Assembly: GCF_038397725.1 (NCBI RefSeq)
Contig: NZ_CP151634.1
Coordinates: 1,426,001-1,490,000, forward strand
From: Microbacterium sp. LWO13-1.2
GTDB taxonomy: Bacteria; Actinomycetota; Actinomycetes; Actinomycetales; Microbacteriaceae
Direction: 5' to 3'
Length of the DNA: 64,000 nucleotides
Part shown: positions 8,191 to 16,418 of the stretch, in pieces
Layout: the number at the start of each line of letters is the position of its first letter
How positions within the stretch are numbered: position 1 is the stretch's first letter
Position numbers and translations under genes: made by a program
The notes under the pieces: generated by a model
Told to the model about the DNA's origin: nothing
Seen by the model: only the letters and a program-made list of their open reading frames with translations
Database searches by the model: none

Positions 8191-8850
8191 ATGACTCTCG
8201 CCGCCGATCGCACCACGGCGAGCGATCGCGCCTATGCCGATCTGCTGGACGGCATCCAGTCGGGCGCCCTGCCGTCGGGGCTGGTGCTCGGAGAGGTCGA
8301 ACAGGCGGCACGCCTCGGTATCAGCCGCACGCCGATGCGCGAGGCCCTCCGTCGGCTCGCCGCCGACGGCCTCGTCGTGCAGCAGTCGCCGCGCGTGACG
8401 GTCGTGGCGGATCTGGATGCCGACGACATCCGCGCCCTCTTCGAGATCCGCCGGGCGCTCGAGGAGACCTCTGCTCGGCTCGCGGCCGCCCGTGGCGACG
8501 CCGCCTTGTTCCAGGACCTCGCCGGCGAGTTCGCGCACGTCGATCTCACCGCCGCAGAGGGCCGGGATGCGTATTACGCGCTCATCGCACGCTTCGACGC
8601 CGCACTGGACGCGGCCGTCGCCAATGACTACATATCTTCGGCACTGCGCACGGTGCGCACCCACCTGGTGCGGGTGCGACGCATGGCCCGCGACAAGCCG
8701 GCGCGACTCGCAGCCTCCGCCTCCGAGCATCGCACCATCGCCGAGGCGCTCGCCGCTCGCGACGGCGATCTCGCCGCCCACGCCACGCACGTGCACCTGC
8801 ACAACGCGCTCACGAGCATCCTCGAATCCCTTCCGGAAGGATCAGCATGA
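8191..8850 (+). CDS. GntR family transcriptional regulator (FCD subgroup) of the methylcitrate operon
   Basis: Regulator of 219 aa. The winged helix-turn-helix occupies about residues 12-72 ([20 protein letters not shown] is the helix region). The all-alpha FCD effector domain follows from about residue 80 to the C-terminus, starting at [13 protein letters not shown]. Its stop overlaps the prpD start as ATGA, so it is the first gene of the prp operon and probably responds to a propionate-pathway intermediate. GTATAC palindromes upstream are candidate binding sites. The start is chosen from the -10 position; there is no Shine-Dalgarno. Confidence 0.88.
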   Translation: MTLAADRTTASDRAYADLLDGIQSGALPSGLVLGEVEQAARLGISRTPMREALRRLAADGLVVQQSPRVTVVADLDADDIRALFEIRRALEETSARLAAARGDAALFQDLAGEFAHVDLTAAEGRDAYYALIARFDAALDAAVANDYISSALRTVRTHLVRVRRMARDKPARLAASASEHRTIAEALAARDGDLAAHATHVHLHNALTSILESLPEGSA

Positions 8851-10373
8851 CCATCAACCACCACGTCCGCGTCTACCCCAGCTCCGAGACGCTCGAGCGA
8901 GAAGACCAGCTCGCCTGGAAGATCGCCGAGGTCGCCGCCGACCAGGTCGAGGTCGAGCAGGACGTCGTCGACATGATCATCAACCGGATCATCGACAACG
9001 CCTCGGTCGCCGCGGCATCCCTCACCCGCGCCCCGATCAACGCCGCCCGCGCGCAGGCGTTCAGCCACCCGGTGTCGAGGGGCGGGGCCGGCGCGACCGT
9101 GTTCGGAGCCGCGCTCGACGACCGGACCAGCCCCGAGTGGGCGGCCTGGGTGAACGGCGTCGCGGTGCGTGAGCTCGACTACCACGACACGTTCCTCGCG
9201 GCCGAGTACTCGCACCCCGGTGACAACATCCCGCCGATCCTCGCGGTGGCCCAGCACGTCGGGGCAGACGGCCGGGCCCTGGTGCGCGGCATCGCGACCG
9301 GGTACGAGATCCAGATGGACCTGGTGCGCGCCATCTGCCTGCACAAGCACAAGATCGACCACGTCGCACACCTCGGCCCCTCGGCCGCCGCCGGCATCGG
9401 CACCCTGCTCGGACTCGACGTGGAGACCATCTACCAGGCGGTCGGTCAGGGGCTGCACACCACCACCGCCACTCGGCAGAGCCGCAAGGGCGAGATCTCC
9501 ACGTGGAAGGCGCACGCTCCGGCGTTCGCCGGCAAGATGGCGGTCGAAGCTGTGGATCGGGCCATGCGCGGACAGACTTCGCCGTCTCCGATCTATGAAG
9601 GCGAGGACGGCGTGATCGCCTGGATGCTCGACGGCAAGGATGCGTCTTACCAGGTGCCACTGCCCGCCCCCGGCGAGCCGAAGCGCGCGATCCTCGACTC
9701 GTACACGAAAGAGCACTCGGCCGAGTACCAGGCGCAGGCGCTGATCGACCTCGCACGCAAGCTCGGCATCGAGAACCCGGCACTGCGGGACCCGGCGAAC
9801 GTCGAGGCCATCGTCATCCACACCAGCCACCACACCCACAACGTGATCGGCTCCGGCGCGAACGACCCGCAGAAGTACGATCCGACCGCGTCGCGCGAGA
9901 CCCTCGACCACTCGGTGCCGTACATCTTCGCGGTCGCCCTGCAGGACGGCGGCTGGCACCACGTCGACTCGTACACCCCGGAGCGGGCCGGCCGGGAAGA
10001 CACCGTCGCACTGTGGCACAAGATCACCACGGCAGAGGATGCCGAGTGGACGCGTCGGTACCACTCCGAAGACCCCGACGAGAAGGCGTTCGGCGGCCGC
10101 GTCGAGATCCGCCTCACCGATGGCACCACCGTGGTCGACGAGATCGCGGTCGCGGACGCCCACCCGCTGGGGGCTCGGCCGTTCGTGCGCGAGAACTACG
10201 TCGCGAAGTTCCGGCTGCTGGCAGAGCCGGTGCTCGAGCCGGCCGAGATCGAGCGCTTCCTCGCGCTCGTGCAGCGTCTGCCCGAGCTCACGGTCGCCGA
10301 GGTCGGCGAGCTGTCGATCATCGCGAAGCCCGGCCTGCTCGAGGCAGCGGATGCTCCGAAGGGGCTGTTCTGA
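8847..10373 (+). CDS. prpD: 2-methylcitrate dehydratase (MmgE/PrpD family)
   Basis: PrpD-family protein of 508 aa, normal for the family. It dehydrates 2-methylcitrate to 2-methyl-cis-aconitate in propionate catabolism without an iron-sulfur cluster. Recognisable segments include the N-terminal [12 protein letters not shown], the [14 protein letters not shown] and [20 protein letters not shown] regions, and a C-terminal [15 protein letters not shown]. It is translationally coupled to the GntR gene in front and to prpB behind (TGATG). In this setting propionyl-CoA could come from branched or odd-chain substrates. I see no sugar link. Confidence 0.93.
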   Translation: MTINHHVRVYPSSETLEREDQLAWKIAEVAADQVEVEQDVVDMIINRIIDNASVAAASLTRAPINAARAQAFSHPVSRGGAGATVFGAALDDRTSPEWAAWVNGVAVRELDYHDTFLAAEYSHPGDNIPPILAVAQHVGADGRALVRGIATGYEIQMDLVRAICLHKHKIDHVAHLGPSAAAGIGTLLGLDVETIYQAVGQGLHTTTATRQSRKGEISTWKAHAPAFAGKMAVEAVDRAMRGQTSPSPIYEGEDGVIAWMLDGKDASYQVPLPAPGEPKRAILDSYTKEHSAEYQAQALIDLARKLGIENPALRDPANVEAIVIHTSHHTHNVIGSGANDPQKYDPTASRETLDHSVPYIFAVALQDGGWHHVDSYTPERAGREDTVALWHKITTAEDAEWTRRYHSEDPDEKAFGGRVEIRLTDGTTVVDEIAVADAHPLGARPFVRENYVAKFRLLAEPVLEPAEIERFLALVQRLPELTVAEVGELSIIAKPGLLEAADAPKGLF

Positions 10374-11281
10374 TGCTGTACTCCACCGTCACACCCGCGG
10401 AGAAGCGGCGGCTGTTCCGAGAGCGGCTCGCCGGCGGGGAACTGCTACAGTTCCCCGGCGCTTTCAACCCGCTCTCTGCGCGCCTCATCGAGCAGAAGGG
10501 CTTCGACGGGGTCTACATCTCGGGTGCGGTGCTCGCCGCCGACCTCGGCCTGCCCGACATCGGCCTGACCACCCTCACCGAGGTCGCCGGACGCGCGAAG
10601 CAGATCGCCCGGATGACGGACCTCCCGGCCATCGTCGATGCCGACACCGGATTCGGCGAGCCGATGAACGTCGCCCGGACGATCCAGGAGCTCGAGGATG
10701 CCGGCCTCGCCGGCGCCCACATCGAGGACCAGGTCAACCCGAAGCGCTGCGGTCATCTCGACGGCAAGAGCGTCGTCGACGAGGACACGGCGGTCAAGCG
10801 CATCCGCGCGGCGGCCGACGCCCGAAGGGACTCGAACTTCCTCATCATGGCGCGCACGGACATCCGTGGCGTCGAAGGGCTGGATGCCGCGATCGACCGT
10901 GCGAAGGCACTGGTGGATGCCGGCGCCGATGCGATCTTCCCGGAGGCGATGCGTGACCTCGCCGAGTTCGAGGCGATGGCGAAGGCTCTGGACGTGCCGA
11001 TCCTCGCGAACATGACCGAGTTCGGCAAGAGCGAGCTGTTCTCCACGGCGCAGCTGCAGGACGCCGGCGTCAGCATCGTCATCTGGCCGGTTTCGCTGCT
11101 GCGCATCGCGATGGGGGCGGCCGGGCGGGCACTCGATACGCTGAACGACGACGGGCATCTGACCAGCAGGCTCGGCGAGATGCAGCACCGCGCCGATCTC
11201 TACGACCTCATCGACTACGAGTCGTACAACCATTTCGACTCCGGCGTCTTCAACTTCACCATCGACACCTCCGGCCGTTGA
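10373..11281 (+). CDS. prpB: methylisocitrate lyase
   Basis: Isocitrate lyase/PEP mutase superfamily enzyme of 302 aa that splits 2-methylisocitrate into pyruvate and succinate. The metal-binding aspartates are in IVDADTGFG, the active-site cysteine loop reads PKRCGHLDGK, and ARTDIRGVEGLDAAI follows. The ATG overlaps the prpD stop (TGATG); the longer open frame in front is not coding. The stop codon lies inside the left arm of the palindromic repeat at 11276-11337, so the last residues may have been shaped by insertion of that repeat. Confidence 0.93.
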   Translation: MLYSTVTPAEKRRLFRERLAGGELLQFPGAFNPLSARLIEQKGFDGVYISGAVLAADLGLPDIGLTTLTEVAGRAKQIARMTDLPAIVDADTGFGEPMNVARTIQELEDAGLAGAHIEDQVNPKRCGHLDGKSVVDEDTAVKRIRAAADARRDSNFLIMARTDIRGVEGLDAAIDRAKALVDAGADAIFPEAMRDLAEFEAMAKALDVPILANMTEFGKSELFSTAQLQDAGVSIVIWPVSLLRIAMGAAGRALDTLNDDGHLTSRLGEMQHRADLYDLIDYESYNHFDSGVFNFTIDTSGR

Positions 11282-11337
11282 GCAAGGAGCGCAGCGACGA
11301 GACGAAACGCGTTTCGACTCGCTTCGCTCGCTCAACG
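11276..11337. repeat. REP-like palindromic element, copy 1
   Basis: A long imperfect hairpin beginning CGTTGAGC, with GACGAAACG and CGTTTCGAC meeting at the centre, and ending GCTCAACG. It shares these end and core sequences with the element at 38332-38413. It starts inside the last codons of prpB, supplying its TGA, and lies between prpB and prpC, where it could stabilise or attenuate the mRNA. Confidence 0.75.
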
Positions 11338-11363
11338 ACCGGGAGTAGCAAAAGGAGCAGGCA

Positions 11364-12497
11364 ATGACCGATCCCGACATCAAGAAGGGCCTCGCCGGCG
11401 TCGTCGTGGACACGACGGCGATCTCGAAGGTCAACCCCGACACGAACAGTCTGCTGTACCGCGGTTACCCGGTGCAGGAGCTGGCTGCGACGCAGCCGTT
11501 CGAGGCCGTGGCGTACCTGCTGTGGCATGGGGAGCTCCCGGACGCCGCGCAGCTGGCGGCGTTCCGTGCGGAGGAGCGCGCCCACCGCGCGCTCGCCGAC
11601 AACGTCAAGGCCGCGATCGATCTCGTTCCGCTCGAGGCGCATCCGATGGATGAGGTCCGCACCGCGGTCAGCCTCCTCGGCGCGACCGACCCGGCAGCGG
11701 GCGGATCCGTGCTCGACGCCGGAGGGAGCCCCGAGGACAACCTGGCGCGCAGCATCCGCCTGTTCGCCGCCCTGCCCGCAATCGTCGCCTACGGTCAGCG
11801 CCGCCGCCGCGGGCAGGAGCCGATCGCTCCGCGCGACGATCTCGACTATTCCGCGAACTTCCTCTGGATGACCTTCGGCGAGCTGCCGGATCCGGTCGTC
11901 GTCGACGCGTTCAACCGGTCGATGATCCTGTACGCGGAGCACTCCTTCAACGCGTCGACGTTCACCGCTCGCGTGATCACCTCGACGCTGAGCGACCTGT
12001 ACTCCGCGGTCGTCGGTGCGATCGGCGCGCTCAAGGGTCCGCTGCACGGCGGCGCTAACGAGGCCGTGCTGCACATCTTCGACGAGATCGGCACGGCCGA
12101 GAACGTCAAGCCGTGGCTCGATGAGGCCCTCGCCGCCAAGCGCAAGATCATGGGCTTCGGGCACCGGGTCTACAAGAGCGGGGACTCGCGCGTCCCCACG
12201 ATGAAGGCGGCACTGGACACCCTCGTCGATCACTACGGTCGCACCGACGTCGCCGACCTCTACGCCGCGCTCGAGCAGGAGTTCGTCGCCCGCAAGGGGA
12301 TCTACCCGAACCTCGACTATCCGTCGGGTCCCGCGTACAACCTGATCGGCTTCGACACCCTCACCTTCACTCCGCTGTTCGTCGCGGCGCGGGTGACCGG
12401 GTGGACCGCGCACATCATCGAGCAGGCCGGGGCGAACGCCCTCATCCGCCCGCTCTCCGCCTACAACGGCGTCGCCGAGCGGCACATCGCCGTCTGA
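11364..12497 (+). CDS. prpC: 2-methylcitrate synthase
   Basis: Citrate synthase family enzyme of 377 aa condensing propionyl-CoA with oxaloacetate. The catalytic histidine regions are GPLHGGANEAVL and FGHRVYKSGDSRVPTMK, and the C-terminal Asp/Arg region is present. The short length and operon position with prpD and prpB indicate methylcitrate synthase rather than the TCA enzyme. The ATG has AAAGGAG about 8 nt upstream. It is the last gene of the operon: a 17-bp tandem duplication covers its stop codon and a strong terminator follows. Confidence 0.92.
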   Translation: MTDPDIKKGLAGVVVDTTAISKVNPDTNSLLYRGYPVQELAATQPFEAVAYLLWHGELPDAAQLAAFRAEERAHRALADNVKAAIDLVPLEAHPMDEVRTAVSLLGATDPAAGGSVLDAGGSPEDNLARSIRLFAALPAIVAYGQRRRRGQEPIAPRDDLDYSANFLWMTFGELPDPVVVDAFNRSMILYAEHSFNASTFTARVITSTLSDLYSAVVGAIGALKGPLHGGANEAVLHIFDEIGTAENVKPWLDEALAAKRKIMGFGHRVYKSGDSRVPTMKAALDTLVDHYGRTDVADLYAALEQEFVARKGIYPNLDYPSGPAYNLIGFDTLTFTPLFVAARVTGWTAHIIEQAGANALIRPLSAYNGVAERHIAV

Positions 12498-12514
12498 GGC
12501 ACATCGCCGTCTGA
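12481..12514 (+). repeat. 17-bp tandem duplication across the prpC stop
   Basis: The 17-mer at 12481-12497, which ends in the prpC stop TGA, is repeated exactly at 12498-12514. The second copy lies outside the gene and its last bases form the foot of the terminator stem. Confidence 0.9.
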
Positions 12515-12548
12515 CGCGCCGTCCGGCTCGAGGCCGGACGGCGCGTCA
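12512..12548. terminator. bidirectional terminator between prpC and the GH74 gene
   Basis: A perfect 16-bp stem (12512-12527 with 12533-12548) encloses a 5-nt loop TCGAG between two convergent genes. There is no T tract, but the stem is very GC-rich, as is common for actinobacterial terminators. Confidence 0.8.
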
Positions 12549-12553
12549 GGGGA

Positions 12554-15178
12554 TCAGCCGATGCGCTCCCACGCGCTGCGCTTCGCACCAGGCAGGTCTC
12601 CGCGCGACCACCACTTGGCGCGCCAGAGGTGGCCGTCGTGCTCGGCGATGTCGCCTGCCACGAAGGTGCGCGTCAGGGTCCACTTCGCGACGCCTGTCGG
12701 CGCCGTGACGATCTCCTGCCAGGGGCCCCGCTTCGCGCCGGGCACGTCCTTGCGGCTCCACCATGAGGCGAGCCACGTCGAACCGTCGAAGGAGACTAGG
12801 TCTCCCTCGGCGTACGTCGCCGAGGAGCTCCACGGGGCGGGCTCGGTGGCCGCTGCGTCATTCCCGACCACGATGCCTCGGCCGTTCGTCGCGACGTAGA
12901 CCCGGCCGAACACGTCGGGATCCCCTTCGATGTCGGCGCCGAGATAACCCCACTGGTGGTCGTCGTCGTTGATGCGGATCCAGGTGTCGCCACCGTCGGT
13001 CGACCGGAAGACGCCGCGCACGCCGTCTCGGCGCGCGGCGGAGTAGATCGCGGGACGTGTCTCGCCCGGTGCGGCCTTGCCGAAGCCGATTGTGTCCGCC
13101 CCGTCGAATCCATCGACCTGTTGCCAGGTGCCGCCGCGGTCCGTCGAACGCCACATGCCGTAGGCGCCGTCCGGATCTCCGCCGGCCAGCCAGACATCTC
13201 CGATGTGCCCCGGCATCGCGCCCAAGCGCACGTTGCCCTCGGCGGGGAGGGTCCCCGCGTTCACGGCCGCGAAGCTCGATCCGCCATCCTCGGAGCGGTA
13301 GAACGTGCCCGCTGCGAAACCGTAGACGATGTCGCGATCGACGCGATCCGCTTCGACCCTCGCTCCGGCAGGCAGCCCCGCGACCGGGACCCAGGTCGCG
13401 CCGGCATCCCGGGTGACCTGCGGTGCGGCACTCGCCGGCGCCCAGACTGCTCCGCCGCCATCGGCCGTCACCGCCACGCTGCCGCCGCCGGTCGAGCCGG
13501 GGACCGCGGGAGAGGAGAACCAGGTGTCGCCGCCGTCGCTCGAGAACGCGGCGAGGTGGGCGCCGGTGCCGTCGGTGCCGGCACGGGCGATGACGCCGTC
13601 GGCCAGACCCGCCGCGTCCACAGACGTCCCGCCCCCGAAATACGGGGCTTGGAACGTGTTCGTGATGGTGTCGATGTCGTCGTGCACGAAGCCGCCGAGG
13701 TCGCCCATCGCCGAGACGAGGTCGACGTCGCCGAGCGGGGCGGCGAGCCCCTGGATGGACGTCTCCTCGATGCCGTCGGCGGATGGAGCGAGGTGGATCC
13801 GACCGCCGGGCTCATCCCAGGCGGTGAGGTCGTCGGCGCGGTAGATCGTCGCGCCGGTGCCGTACATGAGCTCGTCGGAGTTGTGCGGGTCGATTTCGAG
13901 GGACGACACCATCCAGCCCAGCTTCGGCGTCGGCTCGCTCCCCGGGACCGGTTCGCCGACCTCTTTGCCGAACGCGAGCCACGGCACGCCGTCGATGGAC
14001 TGCTCATAGCGGCGATCGAGCGAGACGGCGCCGTCGCTGCCGGTGACGTAGTCCCAGATCGGCGACCAGGTCTCGCCGCGATCCGTGCTGCGGAAGATCA
14101 GGATGTCGGGCCACCACTGGATCTGCGATGCAACCATGATCGTGTCCGGGTCGTTCTGGTCGACGGTCAGGCCGCCGAAGCCGAAGTCGCCGCCGGCCGG
14201 ACGCTGCGTGGGCGTGATGTCCGTCCACGTGCCGGTATCGATCCCGTATCGCCATACCTCGCCGTCGGACCCGTCGTAGGGACCGCTGGTGTCGGTGGTC
14301 GTGATGTACAGGAATCGACCGCTCTCGTCGATCACGCCGCGCTGGGGGAGGAACCCGGTCGGGGCGCCCTCGACCTCGGCCCAGGTCGCGCCGGCGTCGT
14401 CGGAGCGGTAGAGGATGTGCTCCTTGTCGGCGACAGCCGTGAAGATCGTCGAGGTCGCGGTGCCCGCGGGGGAGGACGCCGCGTCGAACGCGGTCCACAG
14501 CACGCCGAGCTCGGAGGTGAGGTACGAGTTCTCGGAGGCGGGATCGGGTGCGAAATCGCCCACGTTCGGGAAGCTCTCCACGCGCTGGAAGCTCACGCCG
14601 GCATCGGTCGAGCGCCAGAGTCCCTGTCGCTGTTCGGCGCCGAAATAGAGCACGTCGTTGTCGTTCGGGTCGATCTGCAGGCGTTCGCTGATTCCGCGCC
14701 CCGGCATGTTGCCGCCGACCTTGAAGGGCAGCGGCGTCGCCTGCCAGGTCTCCCCGGCGTCGGAGGACCGAAGCACAGCGCCGTTGTTCGGGTCCCAGTC
14801 GTTCGTGTACATGCCGACCGCGGCATACACCCGTGCGGTGTCGACCGGGTCGGTGGCGAGGCTCAGCACGCCGAGCCAGTTCCAGTCGTCCCAGCCGACG
14901 TGGTCGAGGAGGGGCACCCAGCGGTCGGCCTCCCGATCGAGCCGGTACGCGCCGCCGATGTCGGTGCGCGCGTACACCAGCCCCTCTTCGGTGGGGTTGT
15001 AGATGATGCCTGGCACGTATCCGCCGCCGGATATCTCGACGTTCGACCAGTCGTATTCGGGACCGGTCTGTTCCGGCGTGCTCGCAGAAGCGGGCCCGCT
15101 CGCCACCACCGCCCCCGCGGCGATCATCGCCCCCGCGGCGAGGATCGCCGTCGTGGTTCTCATCCTGACCTGCAACAT
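12554..15178 (-). CDS. secreted GH74 xyloglucanase with two C-terminal carbohydrate-binding modules
   Basis: Protein of 874 aa that should cut the glucan backbone of xyloglucan outside the cell. A signal peptide covers about residues 1-33, with twin hydrophobic stretch and cleavage after ASA. The body is a double seven-bladed propeller with many BNR-type turns (SSDAGETW, STDRGETW, STDGGDTW). Candidate catalytic Asp residues are in YARTDIGGAYR (Asp73) and MGDLGGF near residue 490. The C-terminal 100 residues hold two modules with the pattern WSRxDxPGAKRxxW, resembling CBM5/12 chitin/cellulose-binding domains. ATG 15178 has GGAG 7 nt upstream; the longer frame would include the LacI-type operator. 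It lies downstream of the CE7 esterase. Confidence 0.9.
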   Translation of the reverse strand: MLQVRMRTTTAILAAGAMIAAGAVVASGPASASTPEQTGPEYDWSNVEISGGGYVPGIIYNPTEEGLVYARTDIGGAYRLDREADRWVPLLDHVGWDDWNWLGVLSLATDPVDTARVYAAVGMYTNDWDPNNGAVLRSSDAGETWQATPLPFKVGGNMPGRGISERLQIDPNDNDVLYFGAEQRQGLWRSTDAGVSFQRVESFPNVGDFAPDPASENSYLTSELGVLWTAFDAASSPAGTATSTIFTAVADKEHILYRSDDAGATWAEVEGAPTGFLPQRGVIDESGRFLYITTTDTSGPYDGSDGEVWRYGIDTGTWTDITPTQRPAGGDFGFGGLTVDQNDPDTIMVASQIQWWPDILIFRSTDRGETWSPIWDYVTGSDGAVSLDRRYEQSIDGVPWLAFGKEVGEPVPGSEPTPKLGWMVSSLEIDPHNSDELMYGTGATIYRADDLTAWDEPGGRIHLAPSADGIEETSIQGLAAPLGDVDLVSAMGDLGGFVHDDIDTITNTFQAPYFGGGTSVDAAGLADGVIARAGTDGTGAHLAAFSSDGGDTWFSSPAVPGSTGGGSVAVTADGGGAVWAPASAAPQVTRDAGATWVPVAGLPAGARVEADRVDRDIVYGFAAGTFYRSEDGGSSFAAVNAGTLPAEGNVRLGAMPGHIGDVWLAGGDPDGAYGMWRSTDRGGTWQQVDGFDGADTIGFGKAAPGETRPAIYSAARRDGVRGVFRSTDGGDTWIRINDDDHQWGYLGADIEGDPDVFGRVYVATNGRGIVVGNDAAATEPAPWSSSATYAEGDLVSFDGSTWLASWWSRKDVPGAKRGPWQEIVTAPTGVAKWTLTRTFVAGDIAEHDGHLWRAKWWSRGDLPGAKRSAWERIG

Positions 15179-15227
15179 TCGCACTCCTTCGTGTCGATGG
15201 CGGACCGCACGGTCCGCCGCGACTTTA

Positions 15228-15241
15228 TCGAAGCGCTTCGA
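15228..15241. promoter_or_regulatory. LacI-type operator upstream of the GH74 gene
   Basis: Perfect palindrome TCGAAGCGCTTCGA, 50 bp before the GH74 start and after the CE7 stop. It matches the sites at 16284-16353 and 25657-25670, so this enzyme probably belongs to the same regulon. Confidence 0.7.
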
Positions 15242-15283
15242 ATCGCACAAGAGTCGAGTCGTGACAAGCGACCACCGACGTGA

Positions 15284-16258
15284 TCAGGCGCGCGAGGCGA
15301 GCCACTCCGCCTGGCGCAGCCACTGCACGGTCTGGCCGCCTTCATGGCCGTTGAACTCGTAGACCTCGATCTCGGCATCCGCAGAGCCGCAGTGATTGAA
15401 CGCCGCGAACACGCTCGAGGGCAGTACGACGGCATCCATCAGCGCGACGGAGAACAGCACCGGCGCCGAGATGCGGCGGGCGAAGTTCACCCCGTCGAAG
15501 TACGACAGGGTGCCGAAGACCTCGTTCGTCACTCCGCGGTGCACGGCGAGGTAGCGCTCGATCTCTTTGAAGGGATGCTCCGGCGTCAGCTCCACCGAAC
15601 GGCGGAAGTGGCAGAGGAACGGGACGTCGGGCATCGCCGCGACGACACCGGGATGCAGTGCGGCGGCGGCCAGGCTGATCCCACCGCCCTGGCTGCCACC
15701 GGTGACGCTGATCCGGCTCGCATCGACGGCTGGCAGCTGCGCCACCGCGTCGATCAGCAGCGCGGCGTCGGTGAACACGCGGCGGTAGAAGTAGGTCTCG
15801 GGGCTGCGGATGCCGCGGGTCATGAACCCGGGAACCGAGCCGTCCGAGCCGTGCGGGTCGGGGGTGTCGCCCCCGGTGCCCCATCCGCTGCCCTGGCCCC
15901 GGGTGTCCATCAGCACGTGCACGTAGCCGGCCGCCGCCCACTGCAGACGTTCGCCCGGAACGCCGCGACCTCCGTTGTAGCCGATGTACTCGACGACCGT
16001 CGGCAGGGGGGAATCCGAGTGCGGGCGGGTGATCCATGCGCGGATCGGTTCGCCACCGAAGCCGCTGAACGTGAGGTCCTCGACGATCAGCTGCGTGATC
16101 GGAGTCGTCACCGCCTGCAGCTGCGGTGCGGTCGCGAGCGCTCTCGATTCCGTGAGGGTGCGCGCCCAGAAGTCATCGAAATCCGCGGGTTCGGCCACAT
16201 CGGGGCGGAAGGAGCGGAGCTGGTCGAGGGGGAGATCAGTGAAGGTCACCGGCGTCAC
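15284..16258 (-). CDS. CE7 acetyl xylan esterase / cephalosporin C deacetylase family
   Basis: Alpha/beta hydrolase of 324 aa, the typical CE7 length, without signal peptide. The nucleophile elbow is TGGSQGGG, the RGQGSGW oxyanion region precedes it, and the catalytic His is in FNGHEGGQ near the C-terminus. CE7 enzymes remove acetyl groups from imported oligosaccharides; xyloglucan galactosyl residues and xylan are natural acetylated substrates. The GTG at 16258 has no clear Shine-Dalgarno; an in-frame GTG at 16249 is an alternative. It diverges from the GH43-importer operon across two LacI-type operators. Confidence 0.9.
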   Translation of the reverse strand: MTPVTFTDLPLDQLRSFRPDVAEPADFDDFWARTLTESRALATAPQLQAVTTPITQLIVEDLTFSGFGGEPIRAWITRPHSDSPLPTVVEYIGYNGGRGVPGERLQWAAAGYVHVLMDTRGQGSGWGTGGDTPDPHGSDGSVPGFMTRGIRSPETYFYRRVFTDAALLIDAVAQLPAVDASRISVTGGSQGGGISLAAAALHPGVVAAMPDVPFLCHFRRSVELTPEHPFKEIERYLAVHRGVTNEVFGTLSYFDGVNFARRISAPVLFSVALMDAVVLPSSVFAAFNHCGSADAEIEVYEFNGHEGGQTVQWLRQAEWLASRA

Positions 16259-16283
16259 ATTAGCGCAAGATTTTTTGGCAAGG

Positions 16284-16353
16284 CGAAGCGTTTCGATTTT
16301 CGGCCTTGTGCTTGCGGCGGTTCCGCTTTACTCTCTAAGTCGAAGCGTTTCGA
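16284..16353. promoter_or_regulatory. promoter and paired LacI-type operators of the GH43-importer operon
   Basis: Operator 1 CGAAGCGTTTCG is at 16284-16295 and operator 2 TCGAAGCGTTTCGA at 16340-16353, centres 57 bp apart. Between them TTGTGC (16306-16311), 17 bp and TACTCT (16329-16334) form a + strand promoter, so operator 2 covers the transcription start. Operator 1 may also act on the divergent CE7 promoter. Confidence 0.7.
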
Positions 16354-16418
16354 CAGATCTCACCCGAGGATCGACAGGGGCGCGCGAGCGATCCAACCCA
16401 AAGGCGAGTGGAGCCCCG

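Noticed and set aside
12956..15283. 775-aa plus-strand frame opposite GH74
   Set aside because: Antisense shadow of a protein with signal peptide, BNR turns and binding modules.
15984..16418. Upstream extension of the GH43 frame
   Set aside because: It would run through the promoter and both operators and overlap the CE7 gene on the other strand.
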